Of a stretch of DNA of 41,075 bases, positions 18,943 to 27,465 are shown piece by piece. Origin of the DNA: Ruminococcus sp. Lineage in GTDB: Bacteria > Bacillota > Clostridia > Oscillospirales > Ruminococcaceae. Below the pieces are notes generated by a model, which worked only from the letters and a program-made list of their open reading frames with translations, did not search any database and was not told the origin of the DNA. The stretch covers positions 1 through 41,075 of the forward strand of contig JAILFF010000128.1 in assembly GCA_024697705.1 (NCBI GenBank), in the 5' to 3' direction. Each line of letters opens with the position of its first letter. Positions within the stretch are counted from its first letter, which is position 1. Both the position numbers and the translations under genes were made by a program.

Positions 18943-19248
18943 TTAGCCGAGGCTCTGAGGAATGTTCTCGGCGATCTGCTGATCGGCTTCCATCATGGTC
19001 TTGATGTTCTGCTGGAGCAGCTCGGCGAGACCCTTGATCATCTCGGGGATCTTGTTGCCGGTGTACTCAAGAACGGGACCGCCCATGAAGGAGATGAGCT
19101 TGTCCTTGCTGTCGCCTTCCCAAGCAGAAACGGCGGACTCGAAATCGTTGTTCAGCTTGTTAGCTGCGCTGGTGTATCTGTCAGCGATGTCATTGATCTG
19201 CTGAACGGTGCTCTGCATTGCTTCATATCTAAAAACTATATCTGCCAT
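18943..19248 (-). CDS. WXG100 family protein (ESAT-6-like)
   Basis: 101 aa; central WEGDSKDKLISF. Confidence 0.92.
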   Translation of the reverse strand: MADIVFRYEAMQSTVQQINDIADRYTSAANKLNNDFESAVSAWEGDSKDKLISFMGGPVLEYTGNKIPEMIKGLAELLQQNIKTMMEADQQIAENIPQSLG

Positions 19249-19361
19249 GATAAATTACTCCTTTATATATATTTGGTCTGAAATTGACCCATAAAAGTTA
19301 GGTGTTAGTGGAATACTTATGTTTCTTGACTTAAGCAGTCAAACCGTCATGCTCCCAAACG

Positions 19362-19679
19362 TCAGGAGGGGTCACGGTTAGCGTCGCCCAGCTGCGGGTC
19401 AACGGTGTCAAGCAGCTGAGTCTTGATGCTGTCGAGCATGGACTTGATGCTTGCGGTCAGGGAAGCGGAAGGATCGGTGAGGTTCTCCTGGAGAGCCGGA
19501 GTTACCTTAGCGTTGAAGAACTCGGTATAACCGTCAGCAGCATCGCCCATGAAGTCGTTGGAGGTCAGGGTGCGGATAGCGTTGGAAAGCTCTTCATACA
19601 GGCTGTTAGCCTCTGCTACATAGGTTTCTACAGCGCTCTTGGCTTCTTCTACGATAGCGGTTGTTAAGATAGTTGACAT
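19362..19679 (-). CDS. WXG100-like protein with degenerate motif (FMG)
   Basis: 105 aa helical; FMGDAADGYTEFF at WXG position; C-terminus GDANRDPS. Confidence 0.75.
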   Translation of the reverse strand: MSTILTTAIVEEAKSAVETYVAEANSLYEELSNAIRTLTSNDFMGDAADGYTEFFNAKVTPALQENLTDPSASLTASIKSMLDSIKTQLLDTVDPQLGDANRDPS

Positions 19680-19747
19680 ACTTTAAAACTCCCTTCAAAA
19701 TTTGAAAAATATCATTTCAATACCGATCGTTCGACCGATATTAACAA

Positions 19748-20065
19748 TTACGAATTAATGAAGCTCACAACTTCTCTGTACTCATCAAATACCGAGCGAT
19801 AAGCGTCGGTGCATTTTCTGAGCGTTTCGGAGATGTGATCCACGACGATCTTCTGCTCTTCCATCGGCTTGATAAGATTGTTCCGGCAGGAATCCATAAA
19901 CTTGCGTCCTGCGGGAGAATCGAAGCCTCTTTGCAGATCGTCAAGCATCGACTCGATGTCTTTTCTCAGGCTGTTGATCTTTTGGGAAAGATCTTCAAAA
20001 TCACTTGAAGCCTTTGCAAAAGCCTCTTCATCCAGAACGATGCTTTTAGTAAGTGCATCCAGCAT
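19748..20065 (-). CDS. WXG100-like helical hairpin protein with degenerate motif
   Basis: 105 aa helical; GFDSPAGRKFMDSC turn at WXG position. Confidence 0.7.
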   Translation of the reverse strand: MLDALTKSIVLDEEAFAKASSDFEDLSQKINSLRKDIESMLDDLQRGFDSPAGRKFMDSCRNNLIKPMEEQKIVVDHISETLRKCTDAYRSVFDEYREVVSFINS

Positions 20066-20097
20066 TAATAGTCACCCTTTCTGTTAACGGAAACAGT

Positions 20098-21660
20098 TTA
20101 CTTAGCTGAAAGCTCTTCCTTGCACATTTCGATATACTGATCTACCGAGGCCTTATCCTCCTCGCTCATCAGCGAAGCCATTTCCTGTGCCTTGGCAAAC
20201 TTACCGGTCTCAGCGTACATTCTCGCACGGAAGATAACAGCAAAAGCACTGCCTTCCTTATTTATCATCTTACTGCGGAAATATGCGATCTTCTCCTCGT
20301 AGATGCGGTCAGCCTCTTCCTTGGTGAAACCGTCGTTTCTATCCGCGAGCTGCTTTACCGAGAAAGCCTCGGAATAGTGCGAGAAATAAGAATAGTACTC
20401 GTTATCGCTGTTTTTCAGCTCTCTGCTTATTTCTATTACTTTCTTATAATTCTCTTTAAGTGCGTAGCAGGAAAGAAGAATAAACTCCAGTCTGTCGCCG
20501 AAATCGGTGCCGTACTCCGCCTCCGCCTGCGCCGCTTCTTCTTCGATAAGCTTTGCAACTTCGGAGGTACCGTCGCCTATGAGATCCACATCAGCGATAG
20601 GATTGCCCTCGTCGTCGAGTTCGATCTGGACTTCATCATTGGCGATCTTTTCGTCGAGCTTTTCCATCGCATCGGAGAGCATTTCATCAAGCTCTTCGGC
20701 TGAAGGTTCACCGTCAACTGCGGGTGTCACTGCGGCTTCTTCGGATTTGGCTGCTGCTTTATTGGGATCAGTCAGGCTCTCGGCTACTTCGATAGCCTCG
20801 TCCGTTCTGCCCATCTTCATGCAGAGCTCGGCAAGAGTAAGCTTGAGCTCATTAGCCTGCTCGTCGCCGGCCATACCGCTGCTGATGATAGCGGTAAGCA
20901 ATCCGTATGCCTTATTGTTGTAATCATCGGACATTTCGCCTTCGGCAACGTCCGCGACAGTGATATAGAGCATAACTCTGCTCGACTCGATAGGAAGTGC
21001 ATTTTCCTCGTTATCGTTGGCAAACTTTTCTGCATCCTCCAATGTCTTTTCTGCCTTATCGTATTCACCCTTCGACATAAGTATGTTAAAGTATACCATA
21101 TAGCAGCGGATATCGGAAGGTGCGATATTGAGCCACTGGAGAGCGACCTTTTCCGCGTTATCGATATCCTGGATCATCATGTAGAGCTTGACCTTCTCCG
21201 AAAGAACATCGGGACTCAGAGAAGATTCACCTGTCTTGTCAAATTCCTCAAGCTTTTTGTAGTTTGCAAGAGCGGATTTAACATCGTTTCTGAGCGTGCA
21301 GATAAGCGCCAGCTGATAATAAAGTCTTGCTTTTACGTCGTCGCTGCAGCCCTTGATCTCGGCATTTGAGTAACTTTCAAGAGCCTTCGGAATATCACCT
21401 GCGAAAAAGTAAGCGTTACCCATATTAAAATGGTTATCGCCGTTTTCGGGATCGAGTTCAAGTGCTCTCTGGAAGTACTTGAAGGATTCCTCGGTCTTTT
21501 CGGCAGCAGCGCTTGCAGCGCCGGCTCTTGAAAGAGCGTAGATATCGTCCGGGTCTTCTTCCAATGCCTTATCGTACCAATCCTTGGCAAGAACGTAATT
21601 GTCGTTCTCATACGCTAAATCGGCATTGGCAATGGATTCATTGTATCTTTCCTGATCCAT
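20098..21660 (-). CDS. TPR repeat protein
   Basis: Repeats such as ALEEDPDDIYALSRAGAASAAAEKTEESFKYFQRALELDPENGDNHFNMGNAYFFAGDIPKALESY. Confidence 0.88.
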   Translation of the reverse strand: MDQERYNESIANADLAYENDNYVLAKDWYDKALEEDPDDIYALSRAGAASAAAEKTEESFKYFQRALELDPENGDNHFNMGNAYFFAGDIPKALESYSNAEIKGCSDDVKARLYYQLALICTLRNDVKSALANYKKLEEFDKTGESSLSPDVLSEKVKLYMMIQDIDNAEKVALQWLNIAPSDIRCYMVYFNILMSKGEYDKAEKTLEDAEKFANDNEENALPIESSRVMLYITVADVAEGEMSDDYNNKAYGLLTAIISSGMAGDEQANELKLTLAELCMKMGRTDEAIEVAESLTDPNKAAAKSEEAAVTPAVDGEPSAEELDEMLSDAMEKLDEKIANDEVQIELDDEGNPIADVDLIGDGTSEVAKLIEEEAAQAEAEYGTDFGDRLEFILLSCYALKENYKKVIEISRELKNSDNEYYSYFSHYSEAFSVKQLADRNDGFTKEEADRIYEEKIAYFRSKMINKEGSAFAVIFRARMYAETGKFAKAQEMASLMSEEDKASVDQYIEMCKEELSAK

Positions 21661-21802
21661 TTAACATATCACCTCATTTTTATTAATCGGAGCCGCGGCG
21701 ATCGGATGTCCCGTAACCGACCATAATGCCATAATGCTGCCCCGTTTTTACCGAAATCAAAGAACTGCGTTCTTTTATAGAGCCCTTACGAGCTTGTTAC
21801 GG

Positions 21803-23266
21803 TCAGGCAACGACCGCACCAAAGAAAGTGGGCTTGAAGATAACGTTGATGTTGATATTAATGTGTACCGGTCTGATGATATCTCTGATATCTATCGGAG
21901 GTACCGGAGTAGGAACAGGCAGCGGAGTAGGATGTATGATACTGTGGATCACTTCGCCGATCGAATGACCTGCGTTAATGATCGCCTGAGGAAGATCGGG
22001 CTTAAGCTGCTGTAAAGCTTGCTGCACAGCTTCTCCGCCATGCGAATGTCCCGTAACCGTAGTCGTACTTCCCGCGTTGCTGTTTCCGATATTGTGCAGT
22101 CCGTTATTGATCCGGTCAACAGGAGCTACACCACCCGGAAGAACAGGAAGATCATACTTCTCTGCAACGAATTCCTTGAAATTATGTGTAAACTCAACAT
22201 TCATAGCCTGGTAGCCGTCCCAAATCTGTCCGTCCTTCTTTACGCCGATAACATTGCTGTTGACGAATTCCTTGACGGAATCAAACGCCTGCTGCAATAC
22301 GCCGCTCTTCTTGATGACCTCGTTGATGGCATTGCCGATCGCTTCATCGACCTTAGCCACAACGTTCTGGAACAATCCCTGTGCTACCTTTTCGCCGAAC
22401 TGCTTGGCTATCTCACCGGCAGTTCTGCCGACAGAAGCAGGTGCGAGACCGAATGCTATGCCGAAGAACAGGTCTCTTGCAAGATCGCCCTTCATTTCCG
22501 AGAACTTCTTACCGTCAAACAGTCCGTCAACGAGCGTTCCTGCCGCTCCTCCGAACCACGAGAGAGGTGTGAAGCCTGTCATAACGGCTGCGCCGTCAAA
22601 GAAGCCTTCGATCACACCCTTGAACGCGCCGCTTGCGGCTGCGTCAAAGACGTCGCCCGCAGAACCTCCGGTCACAGCTGTGAAAATTCCTTCCACAACT
22701 ATTCCCGAAAGGGTATCGATAATTACCATTGTCGTCAGCGGTGCTATCGCAGGACAGAAGTAAGTTACGATGCCGAGACCCAGCAATATTATACCGGTAA
22801 TTGCCAGCTTCTGTATAGACTTCTTGTGATTCCTGTAGAACTGCTGAACAGCATTGAAGAACTTCTCGATAGTTCTGCCTGCTATCTTTATAACTTTTCT
22901 TACAAAGTTCGCAAACGATGGTCTCGCCCACGGATTAACAAGGTAGAACATCTCCCTGTTTATCGCGACCATTACGGCGACCCTCGTATCCGTCTTTACG
23001 GTATGAACAATAAATTCGCCGAGCTTCTTCTGAGCAGTAACGATCTTTTCGATCTTCTTCTGTTCAGCCCTCAGTCTCGCTTCAATACTGTCAACCGCAG
23101 TCTGAAGGTTTCCGACTCCTCCATTTGCCTGAGAAGTCATCCTTGTTACTGTTTTAAAAGTTGCGGCAACGGCCCTTGCCTCATTGAGCATCTTATCATA
23201 GCTCATGGCAAATGCTGCAACGGTTATAGCTCCACCGAGACCGCCCGCATTCAACTCAATTCTCAT
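21803..23266 (-). CDS. Candidate T7SS effector A: paralogous N-terminal domain, Gly-rich hydrophobic middle, variable C-terminus
   Basis: MRIELNAGGLGG...NPWARP shared with the 502-aa neighbour; hydrophobic/Gly-rich core; C-terminal VTGHSHGGEAVQQAL. Confidence 0.6.
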   Translation of the reverse strand: MRIELNAGGLGGAITVAAFAMSYDKMLNEARAVAATFKTVTRMTSQANGGVGNLQTAVDSIEARLRAEQKKIEKIVTAQKKLGEFIVHTVKTDTRVAVMVAINREMFYLVNPWARPSFANFVRKVIKIAGRTIEKFFNAVQQFYRNHKKSIQKLAITGIILLGLGIVTYFCPAIAPLTTMVIIDTLSGIVVEGIFTAVTGGSAGDVFDAAASGAFKGVIEGFFDGAAVMTGFTPLSWFGGAAGTLVDGLFDGKKFSEMKGDLARDLFFGIAFGLAPASVGRTAGEIAKQFGEKVAQGLFQNVVAKVDEAIGNAINEVIKKSGVLQQAFDSVKEFVNSNVIGVKKDGQIWDGYQAMNVEFTHNFKEFVAEKYDLPVLPGGVAPVDRINNGLHNIGNSNAGSTTTVTGHSHGGEAVQQALQQLKPDLPQAIINAGHSIGEVIHSIIHPTPLPVPTPVPPIDIRDIIRPVHINININVIFKPTFFGAVVA

Positions 23267-23315
23267 ATGACTTCAAATCATCACCCTTCAAATACCCGAA
23301 CGTCTCGGGTCATGC

Positions 23316-24824
23316 TCATGCCATCATGGGAGTTGGTTTAAATCCCGAAACAGCAAAGCTCTTGTTGAAAATACCATCGACAGGCTTGATCTTCACATCA
23401 AAATTCACCGATGATAAATTTGTAAATGTCTGAACGTTCGTAAGCGCAGTGTTAAATTTGGGCATAGATATTGAAGCAGAGTTCAATATTGATTTGTCAT
23501 TTCCGAATGATGAAAGCACATTCTTTGCCGAGTTGTCGATCATCGCACCGAGCGCGGTCTTGTTTACACCCGAACTGCTGCCGAATATCATCTTGGGCAG
23601 CGTGGTCGCCGACTGGATACCGATTTTCTTGGCAGTTTCCTTAAGTACGTTCTTACTCAGCGCAGATGAGATCTCTCTCTTGGCGAATCCGCTTCCGGCG
23701 CTCCAGGGGCTCTTATATGCCGCCTTGAACATCGACTTGGTCAGTTTGCTGCTTATCAGCTTGCGTTCAAATTTTGTCGCGGTGCCGTTTTTGACCTTAT
23801 CGCCTATATTTTGTGCCTTATCATGTTTCCACACGGTGAACTTCTGCGAAGCGAACTCCTTGGTTGCGCCTGTCAGGAAGTTCTTTCCTGCGTCCTTAAA
23901 TACTACCTTTGAAGCACCCTTGAGCGTACCGTTATCCACCGCATAATTTATGGTGTTGCTGACGATACCGCCCAGCGAGTTCGACGCTCCGCTTGCAATT
24001 ACCTGAGCGCCGAGAGCGAATTTAGCCGATACATTTGCCTTGCTGGCGTAGATCAGCGGTCCGACCTTGGACAACGAACCGGTTATTGCGCCCTTGACAG
24101 TGCCGCTCAGATAACCGTCTGCCGCACCGTCGAAGATCGCTCCGCCCATTCCCTTGAACGTGCCGTTCTCCTTGTAGTACTGTATACCCGCCGACGCGCC
24201 GCTTATCGCTGCCGACGTAAGTCCCGTCGTGATAGCGCCCTTGAGTGCAAGCGCTACGAGAGGACCTGCCGCCGTTCCGCCGGTCGCAATGGAGAGTGCC
24301 GCCAGTCCGACTGTGATACCCACGCCAATGAGTATCTTCTTTATCGCTTTCTTGTGTTTCTGGTAGAATTTCTTTATACCGTTCCAAGCCTTCTTGACGG
24401 TATTGACAAATTTCTTGCCCTTGTCGCAGAGCCAACCCAAAGCTTTCTTCCACCACGAGCGTTTTTTCGGAACGGGAGGTCTTGCCCACGGGTTGACCTG
24501 ATAGAAAAGTTCCTTGTTTATCGCGACCATGGCGGCGACTTTTCTGTCCTTCGTCACGGTGTTTACGATAAATTCGCCCAGTTTTTTCTTGGTTGTGTCG
24601 AGCTTGGTAAGTTTCCGCTCTTCTTTTGCGATCCTTAGATCGATCTCCCTGAGAGCGCTGTCGAGAATCCCGACTCCGCCGCTCATGCTGTGAGTCATTT
24701 TCTTCACAGCCTTAAAGCTTGCGGCGACACTTTTGGAATCGGATATGAGCTTATCGAGACCGGAGCTGAATCCTGCCACGGTTATGAGACCGCCCAATCC
24801 TCCTGCATTTAATTGAATTCTCAT
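23316..24824 (-). CDS. Candidate T7SS effector B: paralogous N-terminal domain, Gly-rich hydrophobic middle
   Basis: MRIQLNAGGLGG...NPWARP; KKAIKKILIGVGITVGLAALSIATGGTAAGPLVALALKGAITTGLTSAAISGASAG; C-terminus GFKPTPMMA. Confidence 0.6.
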   Translation of the reverse strand: MRIQLNAGGLGGLITVAGFSSGLDKLISDSKSVAASFKAVKKMTHSMSGGVGILDSALREIDLRIAKEERKLTKLDTTKKKLGEFIVNTVTKDRKVAAMVAINKELFYQVNPWARPPVPKKRSWWKKALGWLCDKGKKFVNTVKKAWNGIKKFYQKHKKAIKKILIGVGITVGLAALSIATGGTAAGPLVALALKGAITTGLTSAAISGASAGIQYYKENGTFKGMGGAIFDGAADGYLSGTVKGAITGSLSKVGPLIYASKANVSAKFALGAQVIASGASNSLGGIVSNTINYAVDNGTLKGASKVVFKDAGKNFLTGATKEFASQKFTVWKHDKAQNIGDKVKNGTATKFERKLISSKLTKSMFKAAYKSPWSAGSGFAKREISSALSKNVLKETAKKIGIQSATTLPKMIFGSSSGVNKTALGAMIDNSAKNVLSSFGNDKSILNSASISMPKFNTALTNVQTFTNLSSVNFDVKIKPVDGIFNKSFAVSGFKPTPMMA

Positions 24825-24843
24825 CAGTTTTCACTCTCCGCTC

Positions 24844-25434
24844 TCACATAAATTTGCGGTAATAATACATAGAGCTGATGCTTTGGTTGATCGTCCGTTT
24901 GCACGACATAGAAAGCACACCCAACTGCTGGATCCTCTTTGAAAGCTCATCTGCCTGCTGAGCCAGCTGAGCCATCTGCTTTTTCAGATCCTCGATAGCC
25001 TGTTCGAGTCTTGCCTTCTCCTTCTTGTACTCATCGAGAGCAGTGTTTGAATTCGGGTCTTCGGTAACCCCGGGGGCTTTGAAAACCTCTGCAAGATCGG
25101 GCGGATTGATGCCGCTGCACTTAATGCACTGCTTAAAGCCGTTGTCCGCATCCTGCGCCGCCTTGTTTGCCACAGCAATAGTCTGAGGCACATTCACCGA
25201 AAGCCAGCCGCCATTGCCTTCAAGACAGTTAATGATACGTTCAATGTCCTCAACTCTCTGTTCAAAGTTGATCTTGTTAGAATTGCACTGACTGTACTGG
25301 TTTCTTGCATCTCTCAGCTCACCACGGCAGGAAGATGACTCATTCTCATACTTCCTGTACTCGCTCGCCGCACTGTTATACTGTGACTTCGCCGCGTAAT
25401 AAGCACTCGATGCATCGTCTTTTGATATTGCCAT
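24844..25434 (-). CDS. Coiled-coil protein, Lap/DUF5082-like candidate effector partner
   Basis: 196 aa, strongly helical; position immediately upstream of the candidate effectors. Confidence 0.55.
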   Translation of the reverse strand: MAISKDDASSAYYAAKSQYNSAASEYRKYENESSSCRGELRDARNQYSQCNSNKINFEQRVEDIERIINCLEGNGGWLSVNVPQTIAVANKAAQDADNGFKQCIKCSGINPPDLAEVFKAPGVTEDPNSNTALDEYKKEKARLEQAIEDLKKQMAQLAQQADELSKRIQQLGVLSMSCKRTINQSISSMYYYRKFM

Positions 25435-25505
25435 ATCAGTTCTTCAAGCTATGGAAAATAAATTAGCCACAGCCTCCTCCTTTCATCTAAAATAATAAAT
25501 AACTC

Positions 25506-25553
25506 ATACATTGAATGTATGATAATTTATCCCAAAAATTTACAGTGACCAAA
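25506..25553 (-). promoter_or_regulatory. Candidate T7SS-like operon promoter with palindromic operator
   Basis: Minus strand TTGGTC-N17-TAAATT followed by palindrome CATACATT-C-AATGTATG (25506-25522) over the expected start point. Confidence 0.4.
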
Positions 25554-26320
25554 AGCAGATTGCCAAACATAAGTTCTTTACTTAATATAAAAGAAAAACG
25601 CAGGCACATTCTGCCGGTCGTTTCGCAGATATTCGGAATCGGGCGTGATGTCCGCTTCCTATACGGTCTTGTAACTAAAAATCAAGCATAAATATAATCA
25701 CGATTTAAACGATGAAAGCGGACGTAACACACATGACCCGCAGGTCACAGTAACCATTCCCTGACAGCATCTAATAAAACGCTCAAAATATAAAGGTGCA
25801 AGCAAAACGGACTATATCCGTTTCTCGGACAGTAGAAAATCGCCACAGTGGAGAGTATGAAAATATCCGCATAAAGAAAAGTAAAATTGGAATGACTGAG
25901 ATCTGAAATAATTATAAAATCAGCGGAGCGCGAGCAATCAGATTTTTCAACCCGCGTTTTGTCATAACAATGACAAAAATATTTTCTCAAATTAAATCGA
26001 AATATGGCACAATCTCTAAAATCCTACCGTTATCTGATATTTCTATTATATCACAAGCCCATATAGTTGTCAATAGCCAAAAATAATAATTATACGTTTT
26101 AACTTAAAAATTGTCAATTTCCACAATTATTATTTTTGTTATTTAGCGATTAGTAACTAAGCAAATCAAAAACTTATCATTTTTTGATATTTTCAAACGT
26201 TTTTATGATAATTTTTGCGATATTTATTGTATTTCATTTATAGTACTTCACAGCCGATAGGCACTGCTTGTTCATATTTCCGTCAAAAAATATATACTTC
26301 AAATATATACTCATATACGC

Positions 26321-26349
26321 TTGACAACGCCTTCGTTCGGTAGTATACT
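26321..26349 (+). promoter_or_regulatory. sigma-A type promoter for GNAT-nitroreductase gene
   Basis: TTGACA-N17-TATACT. Confidence 0.75.
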
Positions 26350-26416
26350 ATATCATAAGCACCCGAAGCGTAACCGTTTTCAGCGGAGTCTTACGGGAAT
26401 AATCATTGATCGGACG

Positions 26417-27424
26417 GTGAACGATATCGGCAAAACAACATTTGAACTTACCGAATACCGCAGCGAACATCTGCCCGAGCTGCTTTTGTTTTTGGAAAAA
26501 TGCCTTCCCGAATCGGGCAGAACGCTCGATACTTCGGGCAGGCACGCCTACTATCTCGATATTCCCGCGCACTTTTCGGGGTTTTGGTGCCTTTTCGCCG
26601 ATGGAAAGCTTATCGGTACCGTCGCTGTCGCGAAGCTCGACGATAATAACTGCGAACTCAAATCGCTCTACCTTTACGAGAGCTTTCAAGGGCGCGGTTT
26701 TGGCAGGAGCCTTCTCGAACGCGCCGTTTCATTCGCGTCGGAAAGTGGCTATGAACATATGTATCTCGACACGTTTTCTACAAGCGAAAGGGCGGTAAAG
26801 CTATACCGCCGTGCTGGATTCCGCGATACACAAAAGTACAGATCGTCCCTGAGATCGGACGTTTTTATGATTCTCGACCTTAAAGGAGGTAATTCTATGA
26901 ACGATTTTATCAAAACAATGGAGGAACGCCGCAGCTGCCGCGCTTTTAAAAGCGAGCTGCCGCCGAAGGAGCTTATCGAAAAGGTTTGCGAAGCGGGCAC
27001 CTACGCCGCCACGGGAATGAACAGGCAGTCGCCGATCATCATCGCCGTGACGAACAAGGAACTGCGTGACAGGCTTTCTGCGATGAACTCCGCCGTTATG
27101 GGCAAATCCGCGGACTTCGACCCGTTCTACGGAGCGCCCGCCGTGCTGATCGTCCTCGCCGACCGTAACATTCCGACCCACGTTTACGACGGCAGCCTTG
27201 TCATGGGGAACCTGATGAACGCGGCTCACGCGCTGGGACTGGCAAGCTGCTGGATACACCGCGCCCGCGAGGAATTCGACAGCGACGAAGGCAAAGAGAT
27301 ACTCCGCTCGCTCGGCATCGAGGGCGATTACGAGGGCATCGGACACTGCGTTTTAGGCTACGCGCAGAACGAAGCCGCTCCCGCCATGCCGAGAAAAACC
27401 GGCTACGTTTATTTCGCCGAATAA
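26417..27424 (+). CDS. GNAT acetyltransferase fused in frame to a nitroreductase-family domain
   Basis: GNAT: LKSLYLYESFQGRGFGRSLLERAVSFASESGYEHMYLDTFSTSERAVKLYRRAGF; nitroreductase: MEERRSCRAFKSELPPKELIEKVCEAGTYAATGMNRQSPIIIAV. Start uncertain (GTG 26417 proposed); internal RBS+ATG at 26897. Confidence 0.8.
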   Translation: MNDIGKTTFELTEYRSEHLPELLLFLEKCLPESGRTLDTSGRHAYYLDIPAHFSGFWCLFADGKLIGTVAVAKLDDNNCELKSLYLYESFQGRGFGRSLLERAVSFASESGYEHMYLDTFSTSERAVKLYRRAGFRDTQKYRSSLRSDVFMILDLKGGNSMNDFIKTMEERRSCRAFKSELPPKELIEKVCEAGTYAATGMNRQSPIIIAVTNKELRDRLSAMNSAVMGKSADFDPFYGAPAVLIVLADRNIPTHVYDGSLVMGNLMNAAHALGLASCWIHRAREEFDSDEGKEILRSLGIEGDYEGIGHCVLGYAQNEAAPAMPRKTGYVYFAE

Positions 27425-27432
27425 AAACAAGT

Positions 27433-27464
27433 CCCGCAGACGTTTTCGCGCCTGCGGGCTTTTT
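27433..27464. terminator. Bidirectional intrinsic terminator
   Basis: CCCGCAG...CTGCGGGCTTTTTG between convergent genes. Confidence 0.75.
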
Positions 27465-27465
27465 G

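Noticed and set aside
22019-23341. 440-aa plus-strand ORF opposite candidate effector A
   Set aside because: Antisense of a gene with paralogue support; Arg/Ser/Cys-rich composition and no RBS.
25745-25990. 81-aa minus-strand ORF in the long intergenic region
   Set aside because: No convincing RBS, odd composition, not recognisable; probably random open frame.
26321-26416. ORF-track N-terminal extension of the GNAT-nitroreductase protein (TTG start at 26321)
   Set aside because: The TTG is the -35 box of a TTGACA-N17-TATACT promoter, so translation must start downstream.
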